Assembly: GCA_023251335.1 (NCBI GenBank)
Contig: JAHEZA010000003.1
Location: 1-12,006 of the forward strand
Origin: Chitinophagaceae bacterium
Lineage (GTDB): Bacteria > Bacteroidota > Bacteroidia > Chitinophagales > Chitinophagaceae
Length of the DNA stretch: 12,006 bases
Direction of reading: 5' to 3'
Of the stretch, positions 1 through 7,450 are shown in pieces. The notes beneath the pieces are model-generated. The model worked only from the letters and a program-made list of their open reading frames with translations. It searched no databases and was not told the origin of the DNA. Position 1 is the stretch's first letter. Each line of letters starts with the position of its first letter. Position numbers and translations under genes: made by a program.

Positions 1-268
1 TTTCATTCTCTACAATTTTTTTGGACGAAATCTGGTCAAGGGATTCCATTAATTTTGATTCTTCATTTCCTTTCTTTTCGTCTTTGATTATTATTGTGGC
101 ATGGGCTTCATATACGGGAGTAGTATAGCGGATATAAATATATGCAGGCACGAGTGCTAAAACTGAAGCAAGAACAAAAAGAGGCCAATAGGGGAGATAC
201 TTTGACACAAATTGATGCATCAAATTATCTTCCTTTTCCTCTTCGGCCCTATACATTCTGTGTTGCAT
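1..268 (-). CDS. Wzc/GumC-like exopolysaccharide chain-length regulator, N-terminal part (runs off left edge)
   Basis: The minus strand is open from an ATG at 266-268 to the window edge, giving 89 residues without a stop; the 3' end is missing. The segment starts with a charged cytoplasmic stretch rich in Glu and Lys. A hydrophobic helix follows at about residues 27-46 (from YWPLFVLAS), then YEAHATIIIKDEKKG at about 53-67. That helix plus 'YEA.A.I.IKDEKKG' is typical of the Wzz domain at the start of Bacteroidota polysaccharide co-polymerases, often fused to a C-terminal BY-kinase. Such inner-membrane proteins set polysaccharide chain length and pair with a Wza-like outer-membrane exporter. 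Here that partner lies 37 nt upstream on the same strand, suggesting an operon. Whether a kinase domain follows cannot be seen. Met5 and Met17 are alternative starts. The family call comes from recognised sequence features only. Confidence 0.8.
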   Translation of the reverse strand, partial: MQHRMYRAEEEKEDNLMHQFVSKYLPYWPLFVLASVLALVPAYIYIRYTTPVYEAHATIIIKDEKKGNEESKLMESLDQISSKKIVENE

Positions 269-294
269 ATTTTTAATATATGGATTATTTTTTA

Positions 295-325
295 CAAATG
301 TTTTATTAGTTATTATAAAGTACAA
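295..325 (-). promoter_or_regulatory. Possible Bacteroidota-type promoter ahead of the Wzc-like gene
   Basis: On the minus strand a TTG (325-323) is followed after exactly 20 nt by AACATTTG (302-295). This matches the Bacteroidota -7 box TAnnTTTG at all but its first base. It overlaps the end of the Wza-like gene and would start a transcript about 20 nt before the Wzc-like ATG. The region is very AT-rich, so a chance match is quite possible. Confidence 0.2.
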
Positions 326-1088
326 ATAATGTAATTAATGATATTAGGCTTAAAATAATCGGCAGGAGCATTGGGTTCCTGAAAGCCATCGCTGCCTTTT
401 GCTTATTAGGTTCTACATAAATCACATCATTCGGTTGTAAATAATAATAAGGCGAATTGAAAAAATCGTCCGAAGTCAGGTCAATATGCCTCGTTATTTT
501 TTCTCCATTGTTCTACCTGATTAACAATACGTTTTTCCTCTTTCCGTAAATGGTTAAATCGCCGGCGAGACCGATTGCTTTTAGCAATGATATTTTCTCG
601 CTGGGTACCGTAATTACTGTGGGTCTGGCTACTTCTCCAATAACGGTTACTTCATAATTGAGGTATCTGATATCCACTATCGGATTTATGAGAAGCTTTT
701 TCGATAGGATTAAATTGGTAATATTATCCTTTAACTGATCCTTGGTGAAACCTGCAGCTTTTACCGATCCGAGAATTGGCAAGTCAATGGTTCCGTCTGG
801 ATTAATTAAATATCCGCCGGGCTCGTTGCGGCTTCCGGTTAGCGTTGTGGAACTACTAACAATGTTGTTTTGCATGTTGAAAGGCGCGGATGCTTCGGCG
901 TTAAGGCTACTAATCGTAACGCTTATAATGTCGTTGGGCTTTAAAGAAATTTGTTTTTCTATGGAAGAGGCATAAAATGTGGTGTCTTCCACATTACTAA
1001 AATAGGTAATGTTTTTTGTGCTATTGCAGGAAGTGAGTAATAGTATCCCAAATGAAAAGATTAAAACACGTGTAAAAAATCTGGCCAT
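306..1088 (-). pseudogene. Wza-like polysaccharide export lipoprotein, interrupted by an in-frame TAG
   Basis: Starting at the ATG at 1088-1086 the frame encodes a lipoprotein signal with lipobox LLTSC (Cys21). A polysaccharide export (Poly_export/Wza) domain follows at about residues 45-145, including LKPNDIISVTI and GYLINPDGTIDLPILG. An SLBB-type domain covers about 147-191 (YEVTVIGEVARPTVITVP). Translation then meets TAG at 515-513. The same frame continues for 68 codons, including NNGEKITRHIDLTSDDFF and YYYLQPNDVIYVEPNK, then a hydrophobic helix (PMLLPIILSLISLITLFVLY), and ends at TAA 308-306. The uninterrupted length of 260 codons is normal for Bacteroidota Wza-like proteins, whose C-terminal helix helps form the outer-membrane pore. 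The family often has Glu at this position, so GAG to TAG by one base change is the simplest explanation. If the codon is real, the 191-residue product lacks the pore helix and export is probably lost. Sequencing error or amber read-through remain possible. It is followed by the Wzc-like gene. Confidence 0.85.
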
Positions 1089-1507
1089 AATAAAATTTTA
1101 CAAAACAATGCAGGCATATAAACATTTGCCCTGTTAAAATATTGTAATTGGAAGATTTTTTTAGGAATGGGATCAGAGTATGAGCTTTCGCTTTCTAAGG
1201 TCTTTTATTTGGGTTGGATTCGGTTCCAAAATAGTCAGCAAACTTAAATGTTTAAAATTGTATATCCAAATTTTATAGGAAAAATAATAGAAAGGAGGAT
1301 AAGGGGCGGTCTTATCCACTAAGCTACTAACGGCCAAAACAATACTTTCATAATTATAACCTTTCACTCAAAGTCCCTCGCGGAAAATTACTATTCTGGT
1401 GCGGTTCTGACTAAAATTTGTTGTTTGCTCAATAATTCCCAGTCAGATTCGTTTGAATTAAAGAAAAACTTCCATTTGGCTGGAGCCGTTTAATTTAACG
1501 AGTATCT
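1089..1507. other. Divergent intergenic region (419 nt)
   Basis: This spacer separates the leftward exopolysaccharide genes from the rightward surface-protein gene, so it should carry promoters for both. The only promoter-like match found faces right (1424-1455). No convincing match was found for the leftward gene. A 64-codon minus-strand open frame lies inside (1173-1367), but it has no recognisable domain or ribosome binding site and is not annotated. No RNA gene or strong hairpin was seen. Confidence 0.6.
1424..1455 (+). promoter_or_regulatory. Possible Bacteroidota-type promoter for the T9SS surface protein
   Basis: TTTG at 1424-1427 is followed after 20 nt by TTCGTTTG (1448-1455), which differs from the Bacteroidota -7 consensus TAnnTTTG only at its second base. 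The spacing agrees with the usual 19-21 nt. Transcription would begin around 1462, leaving a leader of about 45 nt before the ATG at 1508. No Shine-Dalgarno sequence precedes that ATG, which is common in this phylum. Confidence 0.33.
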
Positions 1508-4500
1508 ATGAAAAAATTTTACATCTTTCTCACCCAATTTTTTCTTATTTTAGGATGTTTTTATTCCAATTCTTCCCGAGCGCAATTAACTGCTACTTTT
1601 ACCGGTTATGAATCCCGATGTGCATCAACCGGAGCTATAAAAATTGTTGCTTCAGGTGGATCGGGATCTTACCAATATAAAGCAGAAGGACCTGTTAACA
1701 TTAATTTTACCGATCAGAACTTAATTACCGGATTGAAAACTGGGTATTATAAAGTTACCGTTAATGATATTTCAACAAATGAAACTATTAGCCAAGATAG
1801 TATTTTAGTGACGGGAACCTATGGTGATCCGAAGTTTTTTCTTGACCATGAAGATGTTAGTTGCGATAACGGATACAACGGAAGTATCTCGGTAGCAGGA
1901 TTAATTGTTGGTGGGAGGGATCCGTTTGTATTTTCAATTGTTGCTCCTTCAGAAATGGGGGTTGGCACCACTAACCTTACCGGTGTGTTCACAGGCTTAA
2001 AAGGCGGATATTATAGTATTCAAATGACGGATTCCTGTGGCGCTATACAAACAAGGCATGTTACCCTAAATAACTATACATGGAATATAGACACGCATAA
2101 TTTTACAAAATTGAATTGCGATTACGCCTCAGGTTATATTACAATTAAAGATAGTAAAGGAAATGATAGTAAATACACATCAATTCCGGGAATTACTTAT
2201 GGAGCGGTAAGAACTCCCGGCGATACCATTTGGTCAGCAGATGGGAATTTTAACAATATAATCGTCACCGGAATTTCTTCGATAGATGTATTCGCAAAGG
2301 ATGCATGCGGCAATATCAAAAAAGCAACTCATTCTCTGAAATTGGTATCTTCGTTAGACGCAAACGTTAGTATTAATAAGTCGTGCAGTGATTTTTCGGT
2401 TGCAGTTACAGGGATAAAAAACTTTTTTGGAGCTGATTTCTATTTATTCAATAACAGCGGTTCACAAATTGACCACAATACAACTGGTAGTTTTTCTAAT
2501 TTATCTTATGGAAGCTATTGTATCAAAGCGCACGATGCATGCACAGATACAACTATCCAAAGATGCTTTAGCGCCACTCCGCCAATAGTTTCAGTCTCAA
2601 ATAATATAAAAATATCCAACAAAACCTGTAGCAGCTTTACCGCTACTGTTACCGGTCAAAACAATCTGACCACGCCTCAATATTGTCTTATAAATTCTGC
2701 AACTGGAGTTACCATTGCTTGTAACGGCTCGGGAGCATTTACCAATATACCTACCGAAGGAAACTATTGTGTTACTATTAAAGATGGTTGTATTGATACC
2801 ACCATTACAAGATGTTTTTCGGTTAGTAAACCAGTACCCAAAGTTGATCCATTAATCGTGCCTTACTATGTCACATGTACAAATTTTGGCCTAAATATTT
2901 CTAAAAGTAGCGATAGCCTTACAAATCCTACTTTCTGTCTTTATGATGTTAATCACGTGTTAGTCGGATCTTGTAATACGACTGGTATATTCGACAGCAT
3001 ACCTCTCGGGAGTTATTGTGTAACTATTCACGATAATTGCAGGGATACAACAATAACAAGATGTTTTAATGTAGGGCCGCCTATCATTTTAAATGATGTT
3101 AGCGTTAATTTGTCAAATCAAGACTGCAGTACATTTACGGCTACTGCAAAAAGTAGCAATTTAAAAAATCCGGAATTTTGTTTATACAAAACATCCGATT
3201 CGTCGTTGATTATTTGCAATACCACGGGTGTCTTTGATTCGCTTGACTACGGAGCTTATTATATTAAGTCAAGGAATGGCTGTCCGGATACATCAATGTT
3301 CACCAGTTTTTCTGCAACCAGAACTTTACCTATCGTTGACCCAAATATAAAAATCACCAATAGGAGTTGTAGTACTTTTGATGCGGAAATTACCGGCCAA
3401 AAAAATTTAATTAATCCTGCTTACTGTTTTATTGATGCCCTTACGAACGATACGTTAGGTTGCAGTACCTCTCCAAAAGCAAACAATATTCCTTATGGTT
3501 CATATATTATTAGTATCGTTTCAGGTTGTAACGACACACTAAAAATTCCATTCAACCAATATCCCGATCCATTGGCCATGTCTGTTTCTGCTTCGAAATC
3601 TTGTAATTTGGCGCATACTAGATTTAATATAAACGTGATTGGTGATTTGCCTGTCAATATTAAAATTTACACTCCTCAGAATAGCTTGGTGGTTGACTCG
3701 AACTTTAATGTCAACAATTTTAATATAGATGATCTTCCTGCACTGGATTCAACTGATAAGTATATGGTAATAGGAACAGATAACTGTGGCAAAAAGGATA
3801 CCTTATATATTGCGCCTGAGATAAGCAATTTCACGCATACACCTTCAGTCTTTTCTAAGTGCCCCGGATCGGTTTGGCTGAATGGGTCAGGTGATATTAG
3901 TACAACTGCTTATACCAACTTGTCATCTTTGCAAGTGATGATCATTCTTAAAAACGGAGTTGCTCAAAATACATCGCCCGATTACGCTTCCGGATCAGAC
4001 TATACTTTTAATGATTTGGGACCGGGTACTTATGTTGTAAAATATCATGCAAATGGTAGCTGTAATATCGACCTTTACGATACCGTCACAATTTCAAGCT
4101 ATAAATATCCGAGCTTAAGTAACACAACAGCCTATCAATGTGATATAAATGGATTCAGCGTGGGTGCGGTGGCTATTGGCGGAGTGGCACCTTTTACCTA
4201 CCAGATTATAGGCAATGAACCTGATTCAGTCGATTTAAGCGGTCCTCCGCAAACAAGCCCAATATTTGCTATTAATAATGGACAAATATATACGCTTGTA
4301 AGGTTAAGAGCCTTAGATGCCTGTGGAAACGCGACATTAGGTGATTTTCCCGTGCTGCCTCTTTTGAATAACGGTATCCAATCGCCTTCAACGTGTTTAT
4401 TAACGTCAACAACATTAACCGTTGATTCTCTTTATAATGCTTCTTATTCCTGGTATAAAATAGTAAGCCCAACTGATACTATCGAAGTGGGTAATGAATT

Positions 4501-5173
4501 TAAGTATGATATTCCAAGTATATTACCATCTGATACCGGGGTTTATATTTGTAATATTAACGTGAACAACGGATGTATTGAACGGACTTATAATTATCAT
4601 TTGGATGGAAGTTGTAATCCTGTTTTAGTTTCTTCATTAGAAAACTTCTACGGCAGTTTTGAAAAGGATAAAGCAATTTTAAACTGGAATATACATAACA
4701 CGGCTGGCCTTAAACAAATAATCGTTGAGCGAAAAATCTATAATGATTTTATTCAAATTGGACAGGTCAATGCTTACCTTTCTTCAAGCGACAATCATTA
4801 CCGGTTCATAGATAATAATCCCGGTATTCAAAATTTTTACAGGCTCAAAATTGTCAACAATGACAATACTTATAATTACTCAAAAGTTATTTTACTTCAA
4901 AAACAAACCGTTTTAAATATTTCTATTTATCCAAATCCGGCCGATGATATGCTGAATATTGATTTCTTCGGTACTAACAATCGCACGTATCAAATTTCTA
5001 TATCAAACATTTTAAATCAAAAGGTCAAGGAAATTATTTTTAATACTCAGATTGGAAACAAACTGCAAATACAACGAAGCGCAAGTATGCCAGGCGGTAT
5101 TTATATTTTAAAATTTATGGATATGGATACCAAAGAAGTTTTTTCAAGAAAAGTTATATTCCGAAATAAGTAG
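1508..5173 (+). CDS. Large secreted modular surface protein with SprB/Ig-like repeats and a T9SS sorting domain
   Basis: The 1221-residue product begins with a signal peptide (about 1-25, probable signal peptidase I site at SRA|Q) and ends with a type A T9SS C-terminal sorting domain. That domain (about 1138-1221) starts ISIYPNPADDMLNIDF and contains MPGGIYILKF. It should cross the outer membrane by T9SS and be anchored or released there. The body is a chain of beta-rich modules of about 65-95 residues. The first (about 28-103) resembles SprB repeats (GAIKIVASGGSGSYQY). Two more span about 112-275, six repeats about 287-766, and further Ig-like modules about 775-1036, including SDTGVYICN. A fibronectin-like stretch (about 1045-1130) precedes the tail, as is common in T9SS cargo. 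No catalytic domain was recognised, so an adhesin or gliding/surface-layer role is inferred from architecture only. Cys17 sits in ILGC, a weak lipobox-like context. The gene appears to stand alone, with a terminator-like hairpin after it. Confidence 0.85.
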   Translation: MKKFYIFLTQFFLILGCFYSNSSRAQLTATFTGYESRCASTGAIKIVASGGSGSYQYKAEGPVNINFTDQNLITGLKTGYYKVTVNDISTNETISQDSILVTGTYGDPKFFLDHEDVSCDNGYNGSISVAGLIVGGRDPFVFSIVAPSEMGVGTTNLTGVFTGLKGGYYSIQMTDSCGAIQTRHVTLNNYTWNIDTHNFTKLNCDYASGYITIKDSKGNDSKYTSIPGITYGAVRTPGDTIWSADGNFNNIIVTGISSIDVFAKDACGNIKKATHSLKLVSSLDANVSINKSCSDFSVAVTGIKNFFGADFYLFNNSGSQIDHNTTGSFSNLSYGSYCIKAHDACTDTTIQRCFSATPPIVSVSNNIKISNKTCSSFTATVTGQNNLTTPQYCLINSATGVTIACNGSGAFTNIPTEGNYCVTIKDGCIDTTITRCFSVSKPVPKVDPLIVPYYVTCTNFGLNISKSSDSLTNPTFCLYDVNHVLVGSCNTTGIFDSIPLGSYCVTIHDNCRDTTITRCFNVGPPIILNDVSVNLSNQDCSTFTATAKSSNLKNPEFCLYKTSDSSLIICNTTGVFDSLDYGAYYIKSRNGCPDTSMFTSFSATRTLPIVDPNIKITNRSCSTFDAEITGQKNLINPAYCFIDALTNDTLGCSTSPKANNIPYGSYIISIVSGCNDTLKIPFNQYPDPLAMSVSASKSCNLAHTRFNINVIGDLPVNIKIYTPQNSLVVDSNFNVNNFNIDDLPALDSTDKYMVIGTDNCGKKDTLYIAPEISNFTHTPSVFSKCPGSVWLNGSGDISTTAYTNLSSLQVMIILKNGVAQNTSPDYASGSDYTFNDLGPGTYVVKYHANGSCNIDLYDTVTISSYKYPSLSNTTAYQCDINGFSVGAVAIGGVAPFTYQIIGNEPDSVDLSGPPQTSPIFAINNGQIYTLVRLRALDACGNATLGDFPVLPLLNNGIQSPSTCLLTSTTLTVDSLYNASYSWYKIVSPTDTIEVGNEFKYDIPSILPSDTGVYICNINVNNGCIERTYNYHLDGSCNPVLVSSLENFYGSFEKDKAILNWNIHNTAGLKQIIVERKIYNDFIQIGQVNAYLSSSDNHYRFIDNNPGIQNFYRLKIVNNDNTYNYSKVILLQKQTVLNISIYPNPADDMLNIDFFGTNNRTYQISISNILNQKVKEIIFNTQIGNKLQIQRSASMPGGIYILKFMDMDTKEVFSRKVIFRNK
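2366..3805 (+). repeat. Six tandem cysteine-containing protein repeats of about 80 residues
   Basis: Residues 287-766 of the surface protein hold six tandem modules. Their leading cysteines are at 293, 374, 457, 540, 621 and 699, a spacing of 78-83 residues. The core pattern is CS.F...VTG......PxxC, a second cysteine after about 12 residues, then YGSYCVTI.D.C.DTTI.RCF. Repeats 2 and 3 carry all six cysteines, while 1, 4, 5 and 6 lack some of them in pairs. The repeats have diverged in DNA sequence, so this is old internal duplication and not a recent slippage repeat. Confidence 0.75.
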
Positions 5174-5215
5174 ATATTCCTGGAAAAAGGGAAGCTAGCA
5201 ATGGCCTCCTTTTGC

Positions 5216-5246
5216 ATTTATCTCATTAAGATAAATATATTTTTTA
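5216..5246 (+). terminator. Probable intrinsic terminator of the surface-protein gene
   Basis: Arms ATTTATCT (5216-5223) and AGATAAAT (5229-5236) pair perfectly over 8 bp around the 5-nt loop CATTA and are followed by a T-rich run (ATATTTTTTATCTT). The hairpin lies 43 nt past the stop at 5173. The stem is AT-rich and so weak, but the tail and location fit a terminator. A looser AAAAGG/CCTTTT pairing just upstream (5185-5213) could help. Confidence 0.45.
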
Positions 5247-5305
5247 TCTTATTTTAATATGGCCATAGTACTCTTTTAAATAACAAGCGGCTTTGAAATG
5301 TGTAT

Positions 5306-5325
5306 AAGTATTTTGAAAAATACTT
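5306..5325. repeat. Perfect 9-bp inverted repeat with 2-nt spacer
   Basis: AAGTATTTT (5306-5314) and AAAATACTT (5317-5325) are exact reverse complements around GA. There is no T-run after it on either strand, so it does not look like a terminator. The near-continuous dyad would suit a dimeric DNA-binding protein, but this is only a shape argument. Confidence 0.35.
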
Positions 5326-5392
5326 GTAAAAATCCAAAGGGAGCTATATTTTTACATCATACAAGTCTCCAAAGTATCCTTTCTAAATCCGT

Positions 5393-5426
5393 GAATACTC
5401 TAATTTTTTAAATTTATTGAGTATTC
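5393..5426. repeat. 8-bp inverted repeat GAATACTC/GAGTATTC with 18-nt AT-only spacer
   Basis: GAATACTC (5393-5400) and GAGTATTC (5419-5426) are exact reverse complements separated by 18 A/T bases. Adding half an arm to the spacer puts the arm centres about 26 nt apart, between two and three helical turns. It may be a regulator site for the downstream gene or chance. No promoter was located relative to it. Confidence 0.3.
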
Positions 5427-5697
5427 CAAAATCCCGAATCACATCCTTTGAATTTCTTCAATTGACTTTTGTATTTTTATTTAATGCTTTGCTTTGAATA
5501 GTATGCTTTTCAGCCGGTAAAAATATCCAAAATCAAAGAGCATTGAGTATGAATTTGATATAATAGTTGATTTCGTACTAAAATCCTTGATGCATTTCTG
5601 TGTCAATCCTGCTTAAAAACAATTGAATTAAGTTTACAGGGCTCATTGAATATTTTAATTCTTCAATTAGCACTTCATCTTTAAAAAACAGGAGATC

Positions 5698-6021
5698 ATG
5701 GAAAATAGTTACATGGCTTATACAAAAGAAATTGATGGCGTTATCTTTTATTTCGTAAAAAAATATACAACTTTTCCAGATTATAAGGATTTTCCACAAG
5801 TATTGGATAGTATGGGTATGCATACTGACTTTTACAAGGCATGCGGAATCGCTGAAATCTATGAAGAAGGTGTTATTTCAGACTTAATGAAAGAACTGCA
5901 TATAATTCCTGACAGCGCCCGGATCATCCAAATGAATAGTAATGCAAAATCGATTACGCATTCTTTTTTGAAAAATACCCAGCAGATCATTCTCAAGTTA
6001 AGGTGGGCTTCTATTCATTAA
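5698..6021 (+). CDS. Conserved-looking small protein of unknown function
   Basis: The 107-residue product is not recognised. It has no signal peptide, membrane segment or metal-binding motif, and is probably a soluble cytoplasmic protein of mixed alpha/beta type. It begins with a beta-like stretch (KEIDGVIFYFVKKYTTF, about residues 10-26). A central acidic helical part follows (about 40-70), and the C-terminus is basic and amphipathic (KNTQQIILKLRWASIH). AGGAG at 5690-5694 lies 3 nt before the ATG, a clear Shine-Dalgarno sequence by Bacteroidota standards, and this supports both the gene and the first Met over Met6. The RNA methyltransferase gene starts 48 nt after its stop on the same strand, so co-transcription is possible. 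No function can be assigned from sequence. Confidence 0.6.
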   Translation: MENSYMAYTKEIDGVIFYFVKKYTTFPDYKDFPQVLDSMGMHTDFYKACGIAEIYEEGVISDLMKELHIIPDSARIIQMNSNAKSITHSFLKNTQQIILKLRWASIH

Positions 6022-6069
6022 AAACTACGATTGGGTTACTTACAATAATTGGAGTTATGTTTGCAAATC

Positions 6070-7254
6070 ATGCATTCTTTTAACAAACCAAGCCACGTTA
6101 TTGTTACCTGTAGCAAAAGGCTTACTTCTTTTCTGGAAAAAGAAATAAATCAATTAGGCTTCAAAATAGTAAGAACTTTTGCAACGGGAATCGCTCTTAA
6201 CGGAACTTTAAATGATTGTATTCGTTTAAATTTAAATCTTCGTTGCGCCAGCCAGATATTATATTCTCTAAAATCTTTTTCCTGCAACACTCCCGATGAA
6301 TTATACAGTGTTGTCTCACAAATACAGTGGGAATCAATTATTGAAAAAAATGGATATTTTTCGGTCACTTCCACGGTGGATAATTCTACCATCAATAATT
6401 CATTATTTGCCAACGTAAAAGTGAAAGATGCGATCGTAGATCGTTTCAGAAGTAAATTAAATGAACGTCCCGATTCGGGGCCTGCCTTAGATAGATCTGT
6501 TATTAATCTGTTCTGGAAAAACGAGAGTGCTGAAATATTTATTGATACGTCTGGTGAAACACTTTCAAAACACGGATATCGAAGAATTCCCGGCAAAGCG
6601 CCTATGTTGGAGTCCCTTGCTGCGGCTACTTTGCTCGCATCCAAATGGAACTTCATTTCTCCTTTTATCAATCCAATGTGTGGCTCGGGGACTCTGGCAA
6701 TCGAAGCTGCCATGCTTGCCACAAACCGCCGCCCCGGGCTGTTTCGAGATAATTATGCGTTTATGCATATTTTAGGATTTGACAAGGAAAACTTTGAAAC
6801 TCAAAAACAAAATCTCGTCAGGCAGATAAAAAATGTTTCAGGCTTAAAAATTATTGCTACTGATATAAGCGAAGATGCCATAAATATTTCTAAAATAAAT
6901 GCAAGGGCCGCAGGAGTGGAAGATTTGATTCAATTTAATGTTTGTGATTTCGAAGCAACTAGTATTCCTGAAAATGAAAATGGAATTGTTTTTTTTAATC
7001 CGGAATACGGTGAGCGCCTGGGAGATGAAATTGAGTTGGAAAAAACGTATTCCCGTATCGGGGATTTTATGAAAAAAAATTGCGGAGGATATACAGGATA
7101 TGTTTTTACAGGCAATTTTAATCTTGCTAAAAAAATAGGTCTGAAACCAACACGGAAAATAGAATTTTATAACAGTAAAATTGATTGCCGACTACTGGAA
7201 TATGAGCTTTATGCCGGCAGTAAAAGAACGAATACAAATCCGGAAGCCGAATGA
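6070..7254 (+). CDS. THUMP-domain class I SAM-dependent RNA methyltransferase (RlmL/UPF0020 family)
   Basis: This cytoplasmic enzyme probably methylates guanine N2 in rRNA, as the related RlmL part of E. coli RlmKL does; the exact target is inferred. Counting from the ATG at 6070 it has 394 residues. The N-terminal half (about 1-150) is a ferredoxin-like plus THUMP RNA-binding region starting VIVTCSKRLTSFLEKEI. The C-terminal half is a Rossmann methyltransferase. SAM-binding motif I is NPMCGSGT at 201-208, an acidic second-strand motif is at IIATDIS, and the catalytic motif IV is NPEYG at 310-314. Conserved KVKDAIVDR, RPDSGP, GYR and KAPM..SLAA segments fit the family. The frame also offers a TTG start at 6049. 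The ATG is preferred because the family signature begins close after it and the seven extra residues look unrelated. Glu replaces the second Pro of the usual NPPY motif. Confidence 0.85.
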   Translation: MHSFNKPSHVIVTCSKRLTSFLEKEINQLGFKIVRTFATGIALNGTLNDCIRLNLNLRCASQILYSLKSFSCNTPDELYSVVSQIQWESIIEKNGYFSVTSTVDNSTINNSLFANVKVKDAIVDRFRSKLNERPDSGPALDRSVINLFWKNESAEIFIDTSGETLSKHGYRRIPGKAPMLESLAAATLLASKWNFISPFINPMCGSGTLAIEAAMLATNRRPGLFRDNYAFMHILGFDKENFETQKQNLVRQIKNVSGLKIIATDISEDAINISKINARAAGVEDLIQFNVCDFEATSIPENENGIVFFNPEYGERLGDEIELEKTYSRIGDFMKKNCGGYTGYVFTGNFNLAKKIGLKPTRKIEFYNSKIDCRLLEYELYAGSKRTNTNPEAE

Positions 7255-7450
7255 GAATCGCGTGAATTCGTTTGTTTACTGTGCGATTTATTAGTCCGAA
7301 AAAATGGCACGGTTGTCTAAATAGAAAATTACATTTTTTGTTCTTCTGCTATTTCGGTGCTGCTTGCCTGTTAACTGTTTCCTAAATCAAAAGGCATTAT
7401 TCATGTATCGGTTCGTTTTTTTTATCTTGCCGGCCTAAAATTTTTAATGA

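Larger units (their letters stand above)
5174..5697. other. Intergenic region (524 nt) with several inverted repeats
   Basis: This AT-rich stretch lies between the surface-protein gene and the small gene at 5698. It holds the terminator-like hairpin at 5216-5246 and two further inverted repeats (5306-5325 and 5393-5426). No gene, RNA gene or gene remnant could be recognised on either strand. An antisense open frame (5578-5823) overlaps the start of the next gene and has no support. No promoter with both boxes at the right spacing was found, although one for the 5698 gene is expected here. Confidence 0.5.

Noticed and set aside
742..975. Plus-strand open frame opposite the Wza-like gene
   Set aside because: It is the shadow of a well-supported coding region on the other strand, with no independent features.
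1173..1367. 64-codon minus-strand open frame in the divergent spacer
   Set aside because: No domain, no ribosome binding site, and composition typical of AT-rich noncoding DNA; it is probably chance.
5578..5823. 81-codon minus-strand open frame across the start of the small gene
   Set aside because: It is antisense to the 5698 gene, which has a clear Shine-Dalgarno, and its sequence resembles no known protein.
6049..6069. TTG start adding seven residues to the RNA methyltransferase
   Set aside because: The family signature begins just after the ATG at 6070, and no ribosome binding site favours the TTG. It remains possible.
7256..7288. AATCGC/GCGATT inverted repeat after the methyltransferase gene as a terminator
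   Set aside because: Only 6 bp around a 21-nt loop and no T-run after it.
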